Counted from the stretch's first letter, positions 46,148-59,493 are shown. The stretch: DNA of 64,000 bases from Maniola hyperantus (GCF_902806685.2 NC_048554.1:9362001-9426000); one strand, 5' to 3'. Notes: generated by a model from the sequence alone, not told the origin. Made by a program: numbers and translations.

Positions 46148-46520
46148 GTGGCTTCTTCTTCTTCTTGTGCCTCTCCACTATTGGAGGTTGGCCGTCATCT
46201 CGTCATATAATTTCCTATCTTTCGCCAAACGAAAAACTTGTGCTACGTTGGCTATCCCGGCTATCCCAGTCCATTCTCGGATGTTTCTAAGCCACGACTT
46301 TCCTTTTCTACCGACGATTCTCATTCCCTCAATTTTAGCCATCTTGATGGCTTGAATAACTGACTTTTCTGCGTTTGAAGGTCAAAATTAGGTCTTTATT
46401 TTTACCGATGCGTCGTAGGACTTCGTCGTTTCTAATTTTTTGGACTCAGCTTATTCGCAGCATTCTTCGGTAGCACCACATTTCAAAGGCCACTAGTCTC
46501 TTGTGACACTCGTTCCAACA
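46148..46520 (-). pseudogene. Decayed LINE C-terminus (FEMWCYRRMLRIS block)
   Basis: Reverse strand reads AFEMWCYRRMLRIS, stop, VQKIRNDEVLRRIG, then after a frameshift WTGI(A/S)-like and tail (GAAGAAGAAGAAG at 46150-46163). FEMW-YRRMLRI-W is a conserved LINE reverse-transcriptase tail block; the stop replaces the usual Trp. Confidence 0.6.
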
Positions 46521-46524
46521 TAAA

Positions 46525-47125
46525 TGGTGGCTACACACACTGTGCAGTCGTAGGGTATACGCCTCGTGTACAGATTGGGCTACTTATTTTACGATATGTA
46601 CAAAGCTTAAGCACAAAGGAAGTGATATGTGTAATTTATCTAGTTCGGAAGATTTTATGAACACAAATTTTCGCTAAATTTTCCTTTCTACCATTAGCCG
46701 TTAATGAATGAACCCATTTAAATTCTATTTGCGACACCGCATATCTCCAACGCATTCGGGTTAATGACTGGTCATGTATTGTATCCACAACAGACTGCAC
46801 TTGATTGTAATGTAGGAATTTTCCTATTTATAATTAGACTTGTTTGTAATGTCAGCACGCGTGCGTAATAGCTTCGAGATACTGTTAAAGTGCTGTCATA
46901 TCAGATAAGATATGAACGTCCCATTTATAAACTTGATCCGACTTAGATGTCTAGGTACTTAGGTGTTTTACCTGCTTAGCTATTACCACCGAGCAGTAAA
47001 CCTAGCCATAACGATATTGTCTAAAAGCTAAAGTTTACATTGAGTAACCTACCCTGCATAGACATCCCTATTAAAACTCAGCAACCCACAAGAGTGAAGA
47101 CTGTTGTCTATAATATCCTGCCTAA
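46525..47125. other. Unassigned intergenic sequence
   Basis: 46530-46610 shares CAGTCGTAGGGTATACGCCT... GGGCTACTTATTTTACG-like words with 21080-21150. Otherwise nothing recognised. Confidence 0.3.
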
Positions 47126-47129
47126 GACT

Positions 47130-47285
47130 TCTCCATAATGTTCTCAAAGGCATGTGAAGTCTACCAATCCGCACTTGATCAGTATGGTGAACTATGGCCA
47201 TTGCCAAACCCTTCTCATTCTGAGAGGAGACCCGTGCTCAGTACTTAGCCGGCGATGGATTGTTACTTGTTGATGATGATGAATC
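47130..47285 (+). mobile_element. SINE 3' part with (TGA)n tail
   Basis: CTCCATAATGTTCTCAAAGG, GTCTACCAATCCGCACTTGA TC, GAGGAGACCCGTGCTCAGTA, GGCGATGGATTGTTACTTGT TGATGATGATGA. Same SINE family as 27949-28270. Confidence 0.7.
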
Positions 47286-47838
47286 GGCTGTAAGTTGTAG
47301 GTAACTAGGTGTAGTACCTACACTTGCGAGCAATTCTATCGACTCACATTCTAAGCGTGAATGTGAGTTGATTAGTTTTCTCAAATAGAGGATTGTTAGG
47401 TATTATAATTGTCGCTAAATTGTCGTTCGCCTACTAGCTACTAGTTACTACCTACCTATACCTACCTATTTTAGATCCTGGAAGACTACGCGGATGAAGT
47501 TGTAGTAGGCTAGAGATACTACAAGTAATTATCGTTCTAAAAAACCCGACAAACAAACGAGTGGTTTTCCTTACACGGCTTGGAGTTCGCAAGTGCGAAG
47601 TCATGTAATGTGAACGGAATAGCGTACGTGGTTGATGGTGGCACGCGCGCAGTGAACTGCCTGTGACTCATAAAGAGTGCGCGTGCGAGGCCCGAACGCT
47701 GATGCTTGCGTAGATTGCTGTCGTATGTTTTGTGATGGGATTTTTTAGAAACAAACAAACATACCTACCGACAAGAAAGCTAGTTAGTAAAATCGTGTTA
47801 AAAATTAAAATAGACAAGCGTTTGATTGTAATAATAGG

Positions 47839-48055
47839 TATAGTGCATTCAAAATAAACTGGCGTGTTTCCACTTGAGACCGTCATTAGCAATAACAATA
47901 GGATTAAGTCGTGGCGGGTGAATGCAAAAGTCAAGACTGGTTGCTTTGCAACTAAATATATAAGGTTGAACCGGCTCCTTTAAAAATGAATGGGCTCTAT
48001 GAGTGCTTGGTTTATTACCCCTATTGTTTACGTGTCATGTCGAATGTAATCCTCA
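47839..48055. mobile_element. MITE of GTGCATTCAA family, copy 2, one end lost
   Basis: TATAGTGCATTCAAAATAAA CTGGCG at the left, AATAACAATAGGATTAAGTC, GGTTGAACCGGCTCCTTTAA and CCCCTATTGTTTACGTGTCA inside in rearranged order versus 28684-28921. The right inverted end is missing. Confidence 0.65.
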
Positions 48056-51000
48056 TGTAGATAAGATTGGTAAGTATCTGTATACCCGTATGTTCTCGTG
48101 AAATGTTGAAGCGAAGCAATGCGCAAGAGTGGAATAGGTTCGAGTAGTTACCTATATCAACTACGATTTCGTTTTAGGCGTGTACATGTAGATAAGTTGT
48201 TGTTGATATGACCAACGCTATTAGCAACAGAAAATTGCTCACTTAATAATCTCTCGTCTCATGATTATAAAGTAACCAACTAGCGGAAATTCCAATGCAA
48301 GCCTACGGCTGCTGTATACCTACACGGTAGCCTGGTATCAAAACCTAGTAAGTGACATTTTTTTTAATACATTTGTAATGTAAAATAATTGTTTCTGTAT
48401 CTGAAAAGTATGTAGGAATGTTTTTGCTATTCGGTTTGATTTATCATTTATATGAAAGGAAACGATAAAATCGCGAAAAACTCATCAAAAAGTGGATTTT
48501 ATGATTTTTGGAATAAATAATCAATAAGGTAGAGCTCTATAAATATTATATGATAATTAGGATGAATACATAGATTTATATGTCTAGCGTCTAGACTTTA
48601 AGACTGGTTTAGCGTGATCCTTCTCCACTCCCCTGATAGATTTATGTGTCCGGTAATATTTTTTTCAAGGTAGTATCTAATGCCGGGAAGTCAATCTATG
48701 ACGAACATACAACTATGCAGCATTAACACTTTTATAAAACGCATCGGCAAACTAGAAAAAGGAAAAACGCAACCTAACGCCGACTAAAATCGAATGTACA
48801 CCAATGAAATACAAATCTTATAGCTGGACATTAAGATTTGAAATACAAGAACATTATAGACTCGTGCTATCTCGCTCATAATTCACGCGTACAAAACATG
48901 GCGCGTAGGCAACAACCAATACCAGAGGTACGCGTGCTGTGATTGGTTGAAACATTTTCACGGCATTCAAAAATAAGTTTTCTGCGCAGGTATATTTGCG
49001 TAACTTATAAAAGTGATAGTATAGTCTGCTCTCGAAAATACCTCATATGCAATGCGGTCTCATGATTGATTGAAATCATATCTAGGTTCTGATTCAAAGT
49101 AGCCAACCGGTATAGGGTTATTTACAGGTAATCATAGTGGATAACCATCTAGCGCCTGCGCCGTTCCGGATCTTTCGTATGACGGTGCTTCCAAGGACCG
49201 GTTCGCCGTCTAATCTAAGGTCGCCGGGGGCATGACGCAGACGTTATAACTTAAGTTATAAGTGATAGGTATACGTAAGTAGCAATGCCGAGTGGAGTGA
49301 CGACATGGCTGACTCACATAATACTTCTGACTAAGCTAAGGATTAAGTTTATTGAAGTTTGGACGCAGTTTACTACGTCATCGTTCAGTGTAACTTATCA
49401 TTTTGTGAGTCTTGGAACTGAGAGGGAATTAATTGAAATGCAAATTGTGAAACATTCTGAATTAACTACTTCTGAATAAGTAGGTAAGTAGGATGCATCA
49501 CGCAGGTATTAAGTATCTATTTATTTATTTATTTAACGCACAACAGACGGAAACGTTTAAGTGCGGAAACCAGCCCAGAAAGAAAGAAAGAAGTATCTAT
49601 TTAGTTACGAGTACGTCATCGTACTTGTGACTCTGTCGTCATGTGAGTCTCGGAAGACGGTTTTTGAATTAATCTCGCGTCCCTATCATTGCGAATGTGT
49701 CATTGTTTTACATTATGGAGCTATTTTAAACTGAGATAAAATCTCTACCTCTAAATTTTCCATACTTCCGTACTAAATTTTTTCCACTAAATATTTGTAG
49801 ATCATTATACTATCTAGTTTATTCTTGTAACACGTATTTATTTACTGGTACACCTTTGTGGCCACTTTCAGCGAATCTCGAAAGTCTTCGAAATTGTAGG
49901 AGTTGATAGTTAGGTATTTTAATTTGATATTTAGACAATACAATTTTAACATAACAATTTTAGCTTGGATACGGAAAATTTTCGCATTCTGGAGACTACC
50001 AGGTTATTTATGATTATTTGGCACACACTTAGGTTACGTGGCCTTTTTCGGTGAATCTCCAAAATCGACAAAAATCGGCAGCTGCTACCATTTAGCAGCC
50101 CGTTAGCTATTAGTGCGGTTTCGATACCAAATCCTACGCTCATTTGTGTTCATTTGCCGACTCCTCAAATATTGTTTTAGCTGCCGTCACACGTCGCCTC
50201 AAACTGTCCTCTGTCGGCATCGGAGTTACCAGATAGCACTAACTAGTTTTTTTGGATATTTGCAAGAAGTGTGGTATCCATATTATCACGGTTTGGAATT
50301 CGGGACAAGATAATTCTAGAAAAATACGGCCGCGGCTCCAGGCTGCGCTTGGAAAACAATTTCACAGATTCATAGAAACCAGTGGTGTCGCTTGCAATTT
50401 GCAGTCTGCAGCCCATCTCGGACTTGTTTTCGATGCTCTACTTATTCAGATTGTATAGTAAACTATTTTGTTTGAATTTGACTCTACATCGTTAAAGCTA
50501 TGTTCTGAGGACACTCCTGGAATTTATTGACATTTGGTAATCACAGTCGGCACTTTTAAAGAAGCTGTCTGTCGTCTCAGCGGCGCCGAGATTTGCAAGC
50601 ATCGCCAAATATTTGAGCTCAAGATGCCAGTCCCTATGCTAATGATTTACACGTGAGCGACATATTTTCAAAAATTTCTTTCTTATCTTTGGCGGCAATT
50701 TTTTCAATTTCCCTCTTCTGGGATGTTATTGGACTCTCGAGTAAGTATAATTAAGTACGCGACGTATCATTTTTTGTGTAAAGAAAATTTATCAGAGCGA
50801 TTAATATATAAGTATGTCAATATTATGGTGGAAAATTTACAACGCCCTTACCTTGTTAGTGTTTTTATCTCATAGCCTCGAGTTTATTTATTTCGCAATA
50901 TTTTTGTGAAAAGACTCACTGACGTACGCATTTTGTAATTTTAATAGTTTAGCGGCTCTAATCTCAATCCATTAATCAGACTGTTATCCAAAATTAGTGG

Positions 51001-52545
51001 GCGATCTTAAAAACCATAACTAACAGAATACAACGGATATAATTTTTACTTCCATTTTCGATTCAGGAAGATTGATTCAGATTGTTGGCTTTGCAATAGA
51101 ATATTTCAAAATTATAATTATTATTATAAATGACAGCTGATAATAATTATCTTCCAACTCTCCATGTCGGTAGCCGCATTTTGTTTAGGTGCTCAAAGCC
51201 CTAGGAGAAACCACTTGAGAATCTTATCTTTTGAAGATCTGTGCTGTTATAAATGAAGTGTTAACAAATGGGCCCCATAAAGTCATAACTGGCGCAATAA
51301 AACCTGTTTTTCTTATAGTAATATCACAGAATATTATCTCTTCGGCATCTCTTTAAGCTTTGTTCCAAGCGCTCTCGAGAAAGACAATAGACTTTACTGT
51401 CTTAAGTTGCCACGTGTTCGCTAATACTTCGAGGAACATAGACAATAGAGGGTAAAAACAGGTACAAACCCACAGAGGCAAGTGCACGGCCATAAACAAT
51501 AATGCGGTTGCTCTTGAAACAGTTACAAATCCCGAGGGTTCAACATAGGGTTGTCAAATGTCCCGACTTAATCAGAATGGTAAACAGATTTTCGCCTTAA
51601 GGACAAAAAATCACCTTATTCATGAATTAGCTGTAAGTTTATAGTGAACAGTTATCTATTTATCAGTAGGTACATTACCCATTTCATATTTTGTTGTTAA
51701 TGGAAAGCGTCTATCATGTCCCTTTTAAATGAAAATATGCACACGTGTATTACTCCAAAAGACATGGAAACTAAACATTATTTTGAATAATTTTAAGTAT
51801 AATTTTTTTGTGACAAAACCCATAGCTAGATTTTCCATAATAAACATCGGACATATAGTCCATACAAAATGACTCCTCATGCGCCATTTTAACTCTATGG
51901 GTCAACGGTCATGTCAGAAGTACGGTCCACCTTTAAAATAAGGATTAAAATCGTACTTTTGACATAAAATTTGACACAAAAAGCTAAAAAAAAGGTAAAA
52001 TTTTATGCGTTATATGCTGCATCATCACCTTGCAGCCTACTCCATAAATTAAAAAAAAATATTGTTACATTTTCGGTCTAATCTGGCAAATGGCAATTGA
52101 CAACCCTAGTATAACTGTCGCGTTTAACTTCATTTATGATAACAATGTGGCGCCAATTTTTTTGCCACTTGTTCCTTTTGACGTCGCGGCGAGGTGACGG
52201 TACAAACGATGTGAAATGTCTGCCTTTTCTACGAAGCGTCAAGTGTCAGCAGATGAGGCACTTGAAATAATGGCACTGCTAATAACATGGACGGAAGACG
52301 CCACAAGCCACGCCTTGAAAAAAACTCCTTGATTTGTGACTGTCCTTTGACTTTTTTGGCCGTTCCTAAGTTTCCTTGTTATTAGGTATTATTACCACGT
52401 AGGTATTTGTACTCCATGCAGGTAACCACTTATTTAATTTACTTACTTACATTTTATTTAAAAATGTAAAGAAGAAATACTTTTTAAATATTTTCGTTTT
52501 ATTTTTGCACTTACCTGGTTGTCAATTTCTTGCGTCGATATTTTT
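48056..52545. other. Long intergenic stretch, no supported gene
   Basis: 49530-49580 carries CGCACAACAGACGGAAACGT TTAAGTGCGG, inverted to 1405-1440. 48880-48960 has an inverted CGCGTAC.../GTACGCG with CCAAT arms. Open frames of 60-70 codons at 49285, 50113 and 50252 show no known domain. Sequence at 49860-50600 is moderately GC-richer but unassigned. Confidence 0.35.
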
Positions 52546-52549
52546 GCAC

Positions 52550-52790
52550 TAAGTAGATACAATTTTGCCTGGGACTTCATCCGCGCAGATTAGTACACAA
52601 ACAAACCCCTATTTTACCCCTTTAGGAGTTGAATTTTCAAAAATCTTTTCTTAGCGGACGTCTATAGTCTACGTCATAACAACAGCTATCTGCATGCCAA
52701 TTTTCAGTCCAATCCGTCCATACTTACCTAGTTTGAGTTGTGCATTGATAGATCAATCAGTCAGTCAGTCACCCTTTCCTTTTATATAAT
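52550..52790 (-). mobile_element. GTCA-type MINE/Lep1-like element
   Basis: TTTTGCCTGGGACTTCATCC GCGCAG, AACAGCTATCTGCATGCCAA, CAGTCAGTCAGTCACCCTTT CCTTTTATATAATA. Directly followed by a GTCT-type copy. Confidence 0.7.
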
Positions 52791-52965
52791 ACTAGCTGAT
52801 GCCCGCGACTTCGTACGCGTGGATTTAAGTTTAAAAATCTCGTGGGACCTCTTTGGTTTTCCGGGATAAAAATTACCCATCCTATGTCACTTTCCAGGTC
52901 TTGAACTATAACAATGCAAAAAAATACATTATTGTAGAGAAGGATTAACTTTCTGGGTTTTATTC
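52791..52965 (-). mobile_element. MINE-2/Lep1-like element, truncated
   Basis: ACTAGCTGATGCCCGCGACT TCGTACGCG ... CTTTCCAGGTCTTGAACTAT AACAATGC. It abuts the previous GTCA-type copy at TATAATACTAG, so one inserted next to the other. Confidence 0.7.
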
Positions 52966-53109
52966 AGGTTTCTCAATGAACAAACAGAATGTAAGACTTT
53001 TGGAAATTTGAAATTACAGTGATTGAACGAAATCAAGGAAGCGCGTAATTTAAATTATTGTGATTGAACATTCTTTTTCCCAAGCGATTAATTCGCTAAG
53101 CTTTTGTAT

Positions 53110-53373
53110 TAAAGCTTGATTCACACTTGCGCACACGCACGAACCGTGCACACGTCGAATACCTGTGGAGTGTGGACGTCACTTGAATTCTCTGTGGTGG
53201 ACGCGACTATCTCTGTGCGCACGTGGTTGTCGCGATCGCGTATAGGTGTTTGTACTCCCTAAAACTCACGAAAATGTGCACGCGAACCGCTTGCAAACAA
53301 CTCATGAACCCATCTATGATGATGCATTTTATGTGCGGTTCATAAGCGTGGGCAAGTGTGGATTAGCCTTTAC
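53110..53373. mobile_element. MITE with TTGATTCACACTTGC inverted ends
   Basis: AAAGCTTGATTCACACTTGC (from 53111) and GCAAGTGTGGATTAGCCTTT A (to 53372). The interior is rich in CACGCAC/GTGCGC words. Non-coding, about 260 bp. Confidence 0.65.
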
Positions 53374-53979
53374 AAGGTGGCGCATAAAATAAGTGTAGTT
53401 TGAGACTTGAGAGTATTCGCTATTCGTAAATAATATGAATACAATGGGTTTTTTGTTTCCCATAACTGTCCGTACAAATTCCGAGAATGTTGTAAAATTA
53501 AAACCCTTTTCGTGTTTGACGTTCCTCACATAGCCACGTGCCGACAAACGTACCTCTGGCCTTGGTATATAACCAACCTGGACCTACTACAAAAAGCCTT
53601 TATGCTTGACTTTATTTCTTGTTATTGTGTAGGCTACAAATAATAAAACGATATTATTTAGACGCCGCGGCCGTTTATAGACGTCTTTCTTCAAAAGTAC
53701 CGCGTTTTGAATAGGTTATGATCAGCAATTTTAAAAGTCATACCTACCTAGTTAATTGTTTTGTTGGTTAGTCCAAATTTTATGGTCGCTCTTGTAATTT
53801 TATGATTTTAAAGTTTTCTTTGTAATTTTTTGGCTTTTAAGATGAGTTCTTTGTTGTGCCAACGGTTTATGGTAGGTAGATAATTATCAGCAGGTATCGA
53901 GATGTCTTCTCATCCAAAATTATTCAGTGCTTGTTTACCAAAGTCTTCGTATTGTCAGTGATTGCCAATAATATTCAAG

Positions 53980-54078
53980 CGGCGCAAGACCGTGGCGTGT
54001 GGAAGTCCCTACAAGAGACATATGTCCAGCAGTGGATGTCAATCAGTTGATTATGACGATGATGATGATGATTGTGGT
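53980..54078 (+). mobile_element. RTE-type LINE tail fragment
   Basis: GGCGCAAGACCGTGGCGTGT GGAAGTCCCTACAAGAGACA, TGTCCAGCAGTGGATGTCAA and (GATGAT)n. Confidence 0.7.
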
Positions 54079-54359
54079 TATATCACGGTATGAAATATAT
54101 AATTTAAAGTAAGTAGATTTAAACCCCTTTTATCTCATAAAGCCGCGACCTCGCCTCTGAACACTTTTGAAAAAGGAAAAATACTGGTTTGCATAGGGAT
54201 GTTAGATGTTAATGATAATGATAAATATTGATTTATCTTAATTCTGTTAATGCTAGGTATCTTTATTTTAAGATTGTGATTTTTTCGATAACAAGTGGGT
54301 AGATATCAGATAAAAAACAATCTTTGTTAAATATTGAGATTTGAATGGATTATCTACTT

Positions 54360-54492
54360 AGGTATCCGCGATAGGACGAGACAATCGGGGAGGGAACAAA
54401 TCCGGTGAGAGTGAACGCGGGTGATGTGCGGGGCGTCCCCACGCCTCATACCCCGATTGCCATCTCAACATGTCGCGTACCTACTATAGTTA
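54360..54492. mobile_element. GC-rich palindromic MITE (GTACGCGAC family), copy 4
   Basis: TATCCGCGATAGGACGAGAC AATCGGGGAGGGAAC ... GTGATGTGCGGGGCGTCCCC ... CCGATTGCCATCTCAACATG TCGCGTAC. Confidence 0.65.
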
Positions 54493-54974
54493 TATCATTA
54501 GGTTCTACACGAGATTTTTTCGGATAGGTATACATTGGTATGTATTAGCATGGGTTTGGCAGATGAAAAGTTTGAATTTAACTGATAGGTTACCTACTCG
54601 TATTATAACGTTAACTAACACCGAACTTGATATTTCACCTTCGAGAAAAAATTAGAAAAGAAAAAAATAAGAAAAGGGAGAGGCGAGAGTTGGGCACAAC
54701 GGCGACTATTGCTAAAATAAGCCCACCACAGTATCTTCCCTTATTATCTTCCGACAGGAAGGGCATTCCAAACCAGTGCATGTGGTAGGTTTACCCGACG
54801 ATTCTAAAGCACTTCGAAAAAGTTTATTGATATAAAAAACTCTTCTATTTTTTAAAAATGTTTAAAAAACTGCCTATCTAAATATAATTACGAGGAAACA
54901 GAAAAACTTTTGAATACATAGATACATTGCACATCTTAAAACACAGACAATAGGCACTCACGTCCACGCATATT

Positions 54975-55035
54975 AGGACACACACAGCAACACACACACA
55001 CTCACACACAAACACAACACACACAAATACACAAT
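54975..55035. repeat. (AC)n-rich microsatellite
   Basis: GACACACACAGCAACACACACACACTCACACACAAACACAACACACAC outline: interrupted AC repeats over about 60 bp. Confidence 0.85.
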
Positions 55036-55805
55036 CTTTGTTTGTAATTAATTTTTAAATTAATTAATTTGTATAAATATTCTTAATTACGAACAAATAT
55101 TGAACCACTATCTATGGTAAGGCACTGGCCCCTAAGACACGGATGAATATTTAATAATTATTAACAAATTCATTCACTCTATTTCATCAGCATAGTGGCC
55201 TACTCAGATTTACGATCTTTGATAATACTAGAAATTAAAAAATATTTAAAAGTAAGTACAAGAAAACATCGCAATTTTCACACTGCCATACCTGATAATT
55301 ATTTCAGAACAAAATAAGAAGAGCCACATAAGGTATCGGCCACACAATATGTAATGGGTTGTAATTTAGCCGGGAGCACAGTGGCGAAGTCCGATTGATC
55401 GTATCGAAGCAAATTGCTGGTTGCCACGCTTTGCGTGTGCACAAACAAGATGACAAATTGATAGTGATGTATTTTAGTGCAGCACCAGCCTTATTTAGCT
55501 AAGGATCTTTAAACGCTTTAATGGAGAGCCTATAAATAACCGCGGTTAAAAATAATATTGTTTTTGAGGATATGGGATAGCAATAAAAAATTAATTATGA
55601 CTGATTCATCAGTAAAATGATTTTCATCAATTAGGTGAGATGATAGCAAAATATACCTAATATATCTTCTATGGGTAGGTATCTATGTAATGAATAATGG
55701 ATCTAACCTTATTATTTTAAGCATTAGTAGGTATCTACTAATTGCTATAATATGTAATGTAAAACTCGTTGCTCTAAAGAATTTTTTAAGTACTTCCTTT
55801 AAATC
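55036..55805. other. Unassigned AT-rich intergenic sequence
   Basis: No gene or named repeat recognised. Confidence 0.3.
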
Positions 55806-55809
55806 TAAA

Positions 55810-56040
55810 TGATAAGAAAGCTTGGGAATGAGTTCCGGGGCAGCTCTATGATAGTTCTAACTTCTAATAAGTTTAGGTGACTTTGTAAAGTGGTAATAAT
55901 AAAAATACCCGTCTGAGCTCTTTTCAGACCGGCGCGTTTCGAACCCTCGTAGCTTTAGTTTTAAGGTCGCGTAAAAATTATCACCAGTATATAATTTATT
56001 ACCTATTTTGAATAAATTATTTGACTTTGATCTACCTACC
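55810..56040 (+). repeat. LINE-tail-like repeat with AACCCTCGTAGCTTTAG
   Basis: AAAGCTTGGGAATGAGTTCC, TACCCGTCTGAGCTCTTTTC AGACC, CCCTCGTAGCTTTAGTTTTA, ATTATTTGACTTTGA. Longest copy of the family shared with 6596 and 58617. Confidence 0.65.
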
Positions 56041-56588
56041 TATAGATAGCTACATATTAATAATGGGTTTATTATATAAACTATAACCTCCATGTTTGAA
56101 ACAGGAAAAGGTATTTATTTACCTACCATAACCAACCAATTTTCTTTATCTACCTATATAATATATTTTCATTTGGAACATAAAATCGTCAGGTTGGTTA
56201 TATTATCACGTAGGTAATATTTAATTAAGTTTAATATATTCCATTGCTGTCAAGATCTATTAATTTGTAGATAAAGTAAACCATGTGTGCTGGAGGCGTT
56301 GAAAGATAAAATTTGGTAGGTACACCATAAAAATATATTTAAGTTAATTTCGACCTAGTATCGAATAAATGGGAAAAGGAAGCTTCTATTGGGTTTTTTA
56401 TAGAATTATTTAGATAAATACGTCTTTCTATCAAGTCTTGTTATATATACCTCTTTAGTTACTGGTTTGCTTTTAAAATATTTAAATTTTGTAAGATATA
56501 ATTAATTTAACACATGTTATTTGATTACGAAATGGTACAAAAGATTGTTATGTTACTCATACATTTATTATATTAAGATTATATTGTA

Positions 56589-56812
56589 CTAGATGATGCC
56601 CGCGACTTCGTCCGCGTGGATTTAGGTTTTCTAAAAATCTCGTGAGAACTCTTTAATTTTCCGGCCTATGTCCTTCCCTGGGATGTAAGCTAACTCTGTA
56701 CCAAATTTAATCAAAATCGGTCAAACTGTTGGGCCGTGAAAAGCTAGCAGACAGACAGACAGACACACTCTAATTTTATTTACATTTATAATATTAGAAT
56801 ATTGGAGTCAAG
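56589..56812 (-). mobile_element. MINE-2/Lep1-like element, complete
   Basis: ACTAGATGATGCCCGCGACT TCGTCCGCGTGGATTTAGG ... TAGCAGACAGACAGACAGAC ACACTC ... TTTATAATATTAGAAT. Confidence 0.8.
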
Positions 56813-56992
56813 TTTTTATTTATCACATTTTTTGTACAGGCAGGTAGATAAGTACCTTATACCTATACATATCACACTGTCATTGCACTTCGTTAATTAG
56901 ACTAGGTACTACAATCTAAAACTGGTAAGTAGTAGATAATCGTGTGAGATTTCCCTAATAAGTAAGTAGGTACCTGCTATAACATTGAGGTA

Positions 56993-57122
56993 ATCATGAT
57001 TATCAACCGTTAGACGTCCACTGCTGGACCACATTTTACTTCCACACGCCACGGTCTTGCGCCGCACCCGCCTGAATCCAGCGGCTCCCTGCGACTCCTT
57101 TGATGTCGTCTATTCACCTCAA
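56993..57122 (-). mobile_element. RTE-type LINE tail fragment
   Basis: GATTATCAACCGTTAGACGT CCACTGCTGGACC, CACACGCCACGGTCTTGCGC CGC, CAGCGGCTCCCTGCGACTCC TTTGATGTCGTC. Confidence 0.7.
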
Positions 57123-57739
57123 ATTTAATCAGTAGAATGGAATCCAATCAGATCAGATATGTAAGCTGATCCAGTATTAAACTCATCTTATCGACGATAT
57201 TCTCACGATGATCTTCATAATTGAGGCAGGTGACTCGGTACGATTAACGCTAGTTGACAGCCAATTCACATTATGCTTCCGTTATACCGTTAATAAGGTA
57301 GGTACCTTACTACCTATCTACATACTATTGGTGGACCATTTCACAGCTAGCATATTATGAAAAATCACGTGAAAAGCTTTCATATGAAACACTGGCTACC
57401 ATACTTACTTAAAGTAGGTAGCATGAGCAAACTCACGAAGAAAAATCTTACAGTCTTACAGTCTTACAGCGAGAACACTACATAGCTTCGTTTTAAAAAG
57501 GGGAAAACATTTATTAAATTAATATTGCAAACCATTATTTGTTACGTTTTTCGCATTTAGAATCGCGAAAATTCACGTTCTGTGAAGTGAAACCTGTGAA
57601 ATTAGTAATTACCTACTACTGGTCAAATTAATGTAGCAAACGATTGTAGGTACAATGGGTAGGTATGGTAGAAACAATTCCGACAGGCTGACAGAAGAAT
57701 TCAGCTGGGCTGGGCAGCATTTTCAAAGCTACGACCTAC

Positions 57740-57850
57740 GACCTACGAGGAGAGTGACATTGACTACTTTTTATCCCGGAAAATAAAAGAGTTCCCAAGG
57801 GATTTTAAAACCTAAATCCACGCGAACGAAGTTGTGGGCATCTGCTAGTG
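57740..57850 (+). mobile_element. MINE-2/Lep1-like 3' half
   Basis: GAGTGACATTGACTACTTTT TATCCCGG, AGAGTTCCCAAGGGATTTTA, AATCCACGCGAACGAAGTTG TGGGCATCTGCTAGTG. Confidence 0.65.
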
Positions 57851-58612
57851 TAGACTAGTAATTGGAACATTGATATTTCAAATATCGCTAGATACATAAA
57901 CGCCGTCAAATATTCTAGTTTTCTTACTATAAAATATCGCCAAATCTTTGTGTCTAGCAAATAACTTCGTCCTTCGTTGTGTTCAGAAGACCGTGAGTCA
58001 CTCTTGGAGTGTGTGTTCCACGACAAGTGTTCCAAACACTTGTTAAAACATTTGTTTTATATGGCACATTACAAAATGACGACATCGCTTAAAACTTTAT
58101 ATGTTAAATACACCTGAATGAGTCACCGCCATAGCAGCCATAGTGTTATAAATTATAATTTAAAAGCTATCTCAGTAGTTTTCATGGCATAGATAGGTAG
58201 TAACTACATCAAGTTCAACGTAAAAGAAATTCCGCCTTAGTATAACGTTTGTCTCTGTCTGTCTGTCGTTTGTATAAGATGTGTTATTTGTAATATATCG
58301 TGAACTTTTACGAAATATAGATATTTTTCAATTTTATTTTTCGCGTTTTTTTGTGGTATCATATCAGTAGGTAATCATCAGTACTAGCACCTGTCTTCCC
58401 TTTTGCTAGCGTTCTTGTTACACCCTTTATACTCAGAGTAGGTGCATTAGGTATACCTACCTCAATGGTTTATACTATCATTTTTCTTAGCAAATAGGAA
58501 AAATCGACCCTCTTTTCTGTTATACTTAGTCTGGCTTACTGACGCGTGTCGATTGACTTGGCGTCAACTTGGTGATCATCACTAAATGACTCTCGTGACC
58601 TCATCGTATATA
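57851..58612. other. Unassigned intergenic sequence
   Basis: No gene or named repeat recognised; GTCTCTGTCTGTCTGTCG at 58251-58268 is a bare microsatellite. Confidence 0.3.
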
Positions 58613-58616
58613 AAAT

Positions 58617-58812
58617 CAAAGAATACCCGGCTGAGTTTGTTGTGGGCTCTTCTCAGACCTGGGCGCGTTTGGAACCCTCGTAGCTTTAGTTTTAAGTTTG
58701 CGTTATAATTATCACCACTATATCTTACAAATCTAACACCATACCAGACCATCAATAAGCGTAATTTATTACCTATTTTGAATAAATCATTTGACTTTGA
58801 CTTTGACTTTAT
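58617..58812 (+). repeat. LINE-tail-like repeat, complete 3' end
   Basis: AAAGAATACCCGGCTGAGTT, GTGGGCTCTTCTCAGACCTG GGCG, AACCCTCGTAGCTTTAG, CCATCAATAAGCGTAATTTA, ATTTGACTTTGACTTTGACT TT. The hexamer-like tandem tail resembles LINE 3' tails. Confidence 0.7.
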
Positions 58813-58868
58813 ATACCTACCTACCTAGGAAAATATAGGCAACGCTGATTTTCATATTATATATTGTA

Positions 58869-59025
58869 CTAGCTTATGCTCGCGACTTCTTAGAATCCAT
58901 TCTTAGCGGATGCCTACGTCTTAATAGCTATCTACATGCCAAATTTCAGCCCGATCCGTCCAGTAGTTCGAGCTGTGCGTTGATAGATCAGTCAGTCAGT
59001 CAATCGTTTTATATATTTAGAGAAG
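58869..59025 (-). mobile_element. GTCA-type MINE/Lep1-like element, internally deleted
   Basis: ACTAGCTTATGCTCGCGACT TC then a jump to ATTCTTAGCGGATGCCTACG, CCCGATCCGTCCAGTAGTTC and CAGTCAGTCAGTCAATCGTT TTATATAT. Confidence 0.75.
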
Positions 59026-59493
59026 AGAAGAGAAGAAGATTGTGCGGCATTTAGCTATTTCAAGTCCGCGGTAGAACTGATGAGCTACCTACGTACAATT
59101 GCGGTCACAGGTCATGTACCTACGTAACTGTTATACATGCGCACGTAATACACGTAATTGTAACACAATTGTAATACACAAGAAGGTATTGTAAATCACA
59201 TGATGTCCGTGCGTCCGTGGAGGTCGCTCGTGACTTATTGTCGTATATTTAACTCACGAGTTTGAGTTCACGACTGCGGTGCGCCTTCTCACCTCTGGCT
59301 CCGCGTCATCTCAAATTAATAAGGCGGAATTTACACGTTCACGACTACATTTTCATGTTTTAGTGAAACATGCTAGTTTAAAACTTAATGTTTTAAGAAT
59401 ATAATTCAATTTGGGTTGTTTTTAAAACAGACAACGCATCATCATGAGTTCCTGTTGATAGAATCAAGTGATTGATGTAGTTGGTAGTTACCT

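Noticed and set aside
46131..46355. 74-codon + strand frame with hydrophobic start
   Set aside because: Reverse of a decayed LINE C-terminus; the leucine-rich start comes from a (CTT)n tract.
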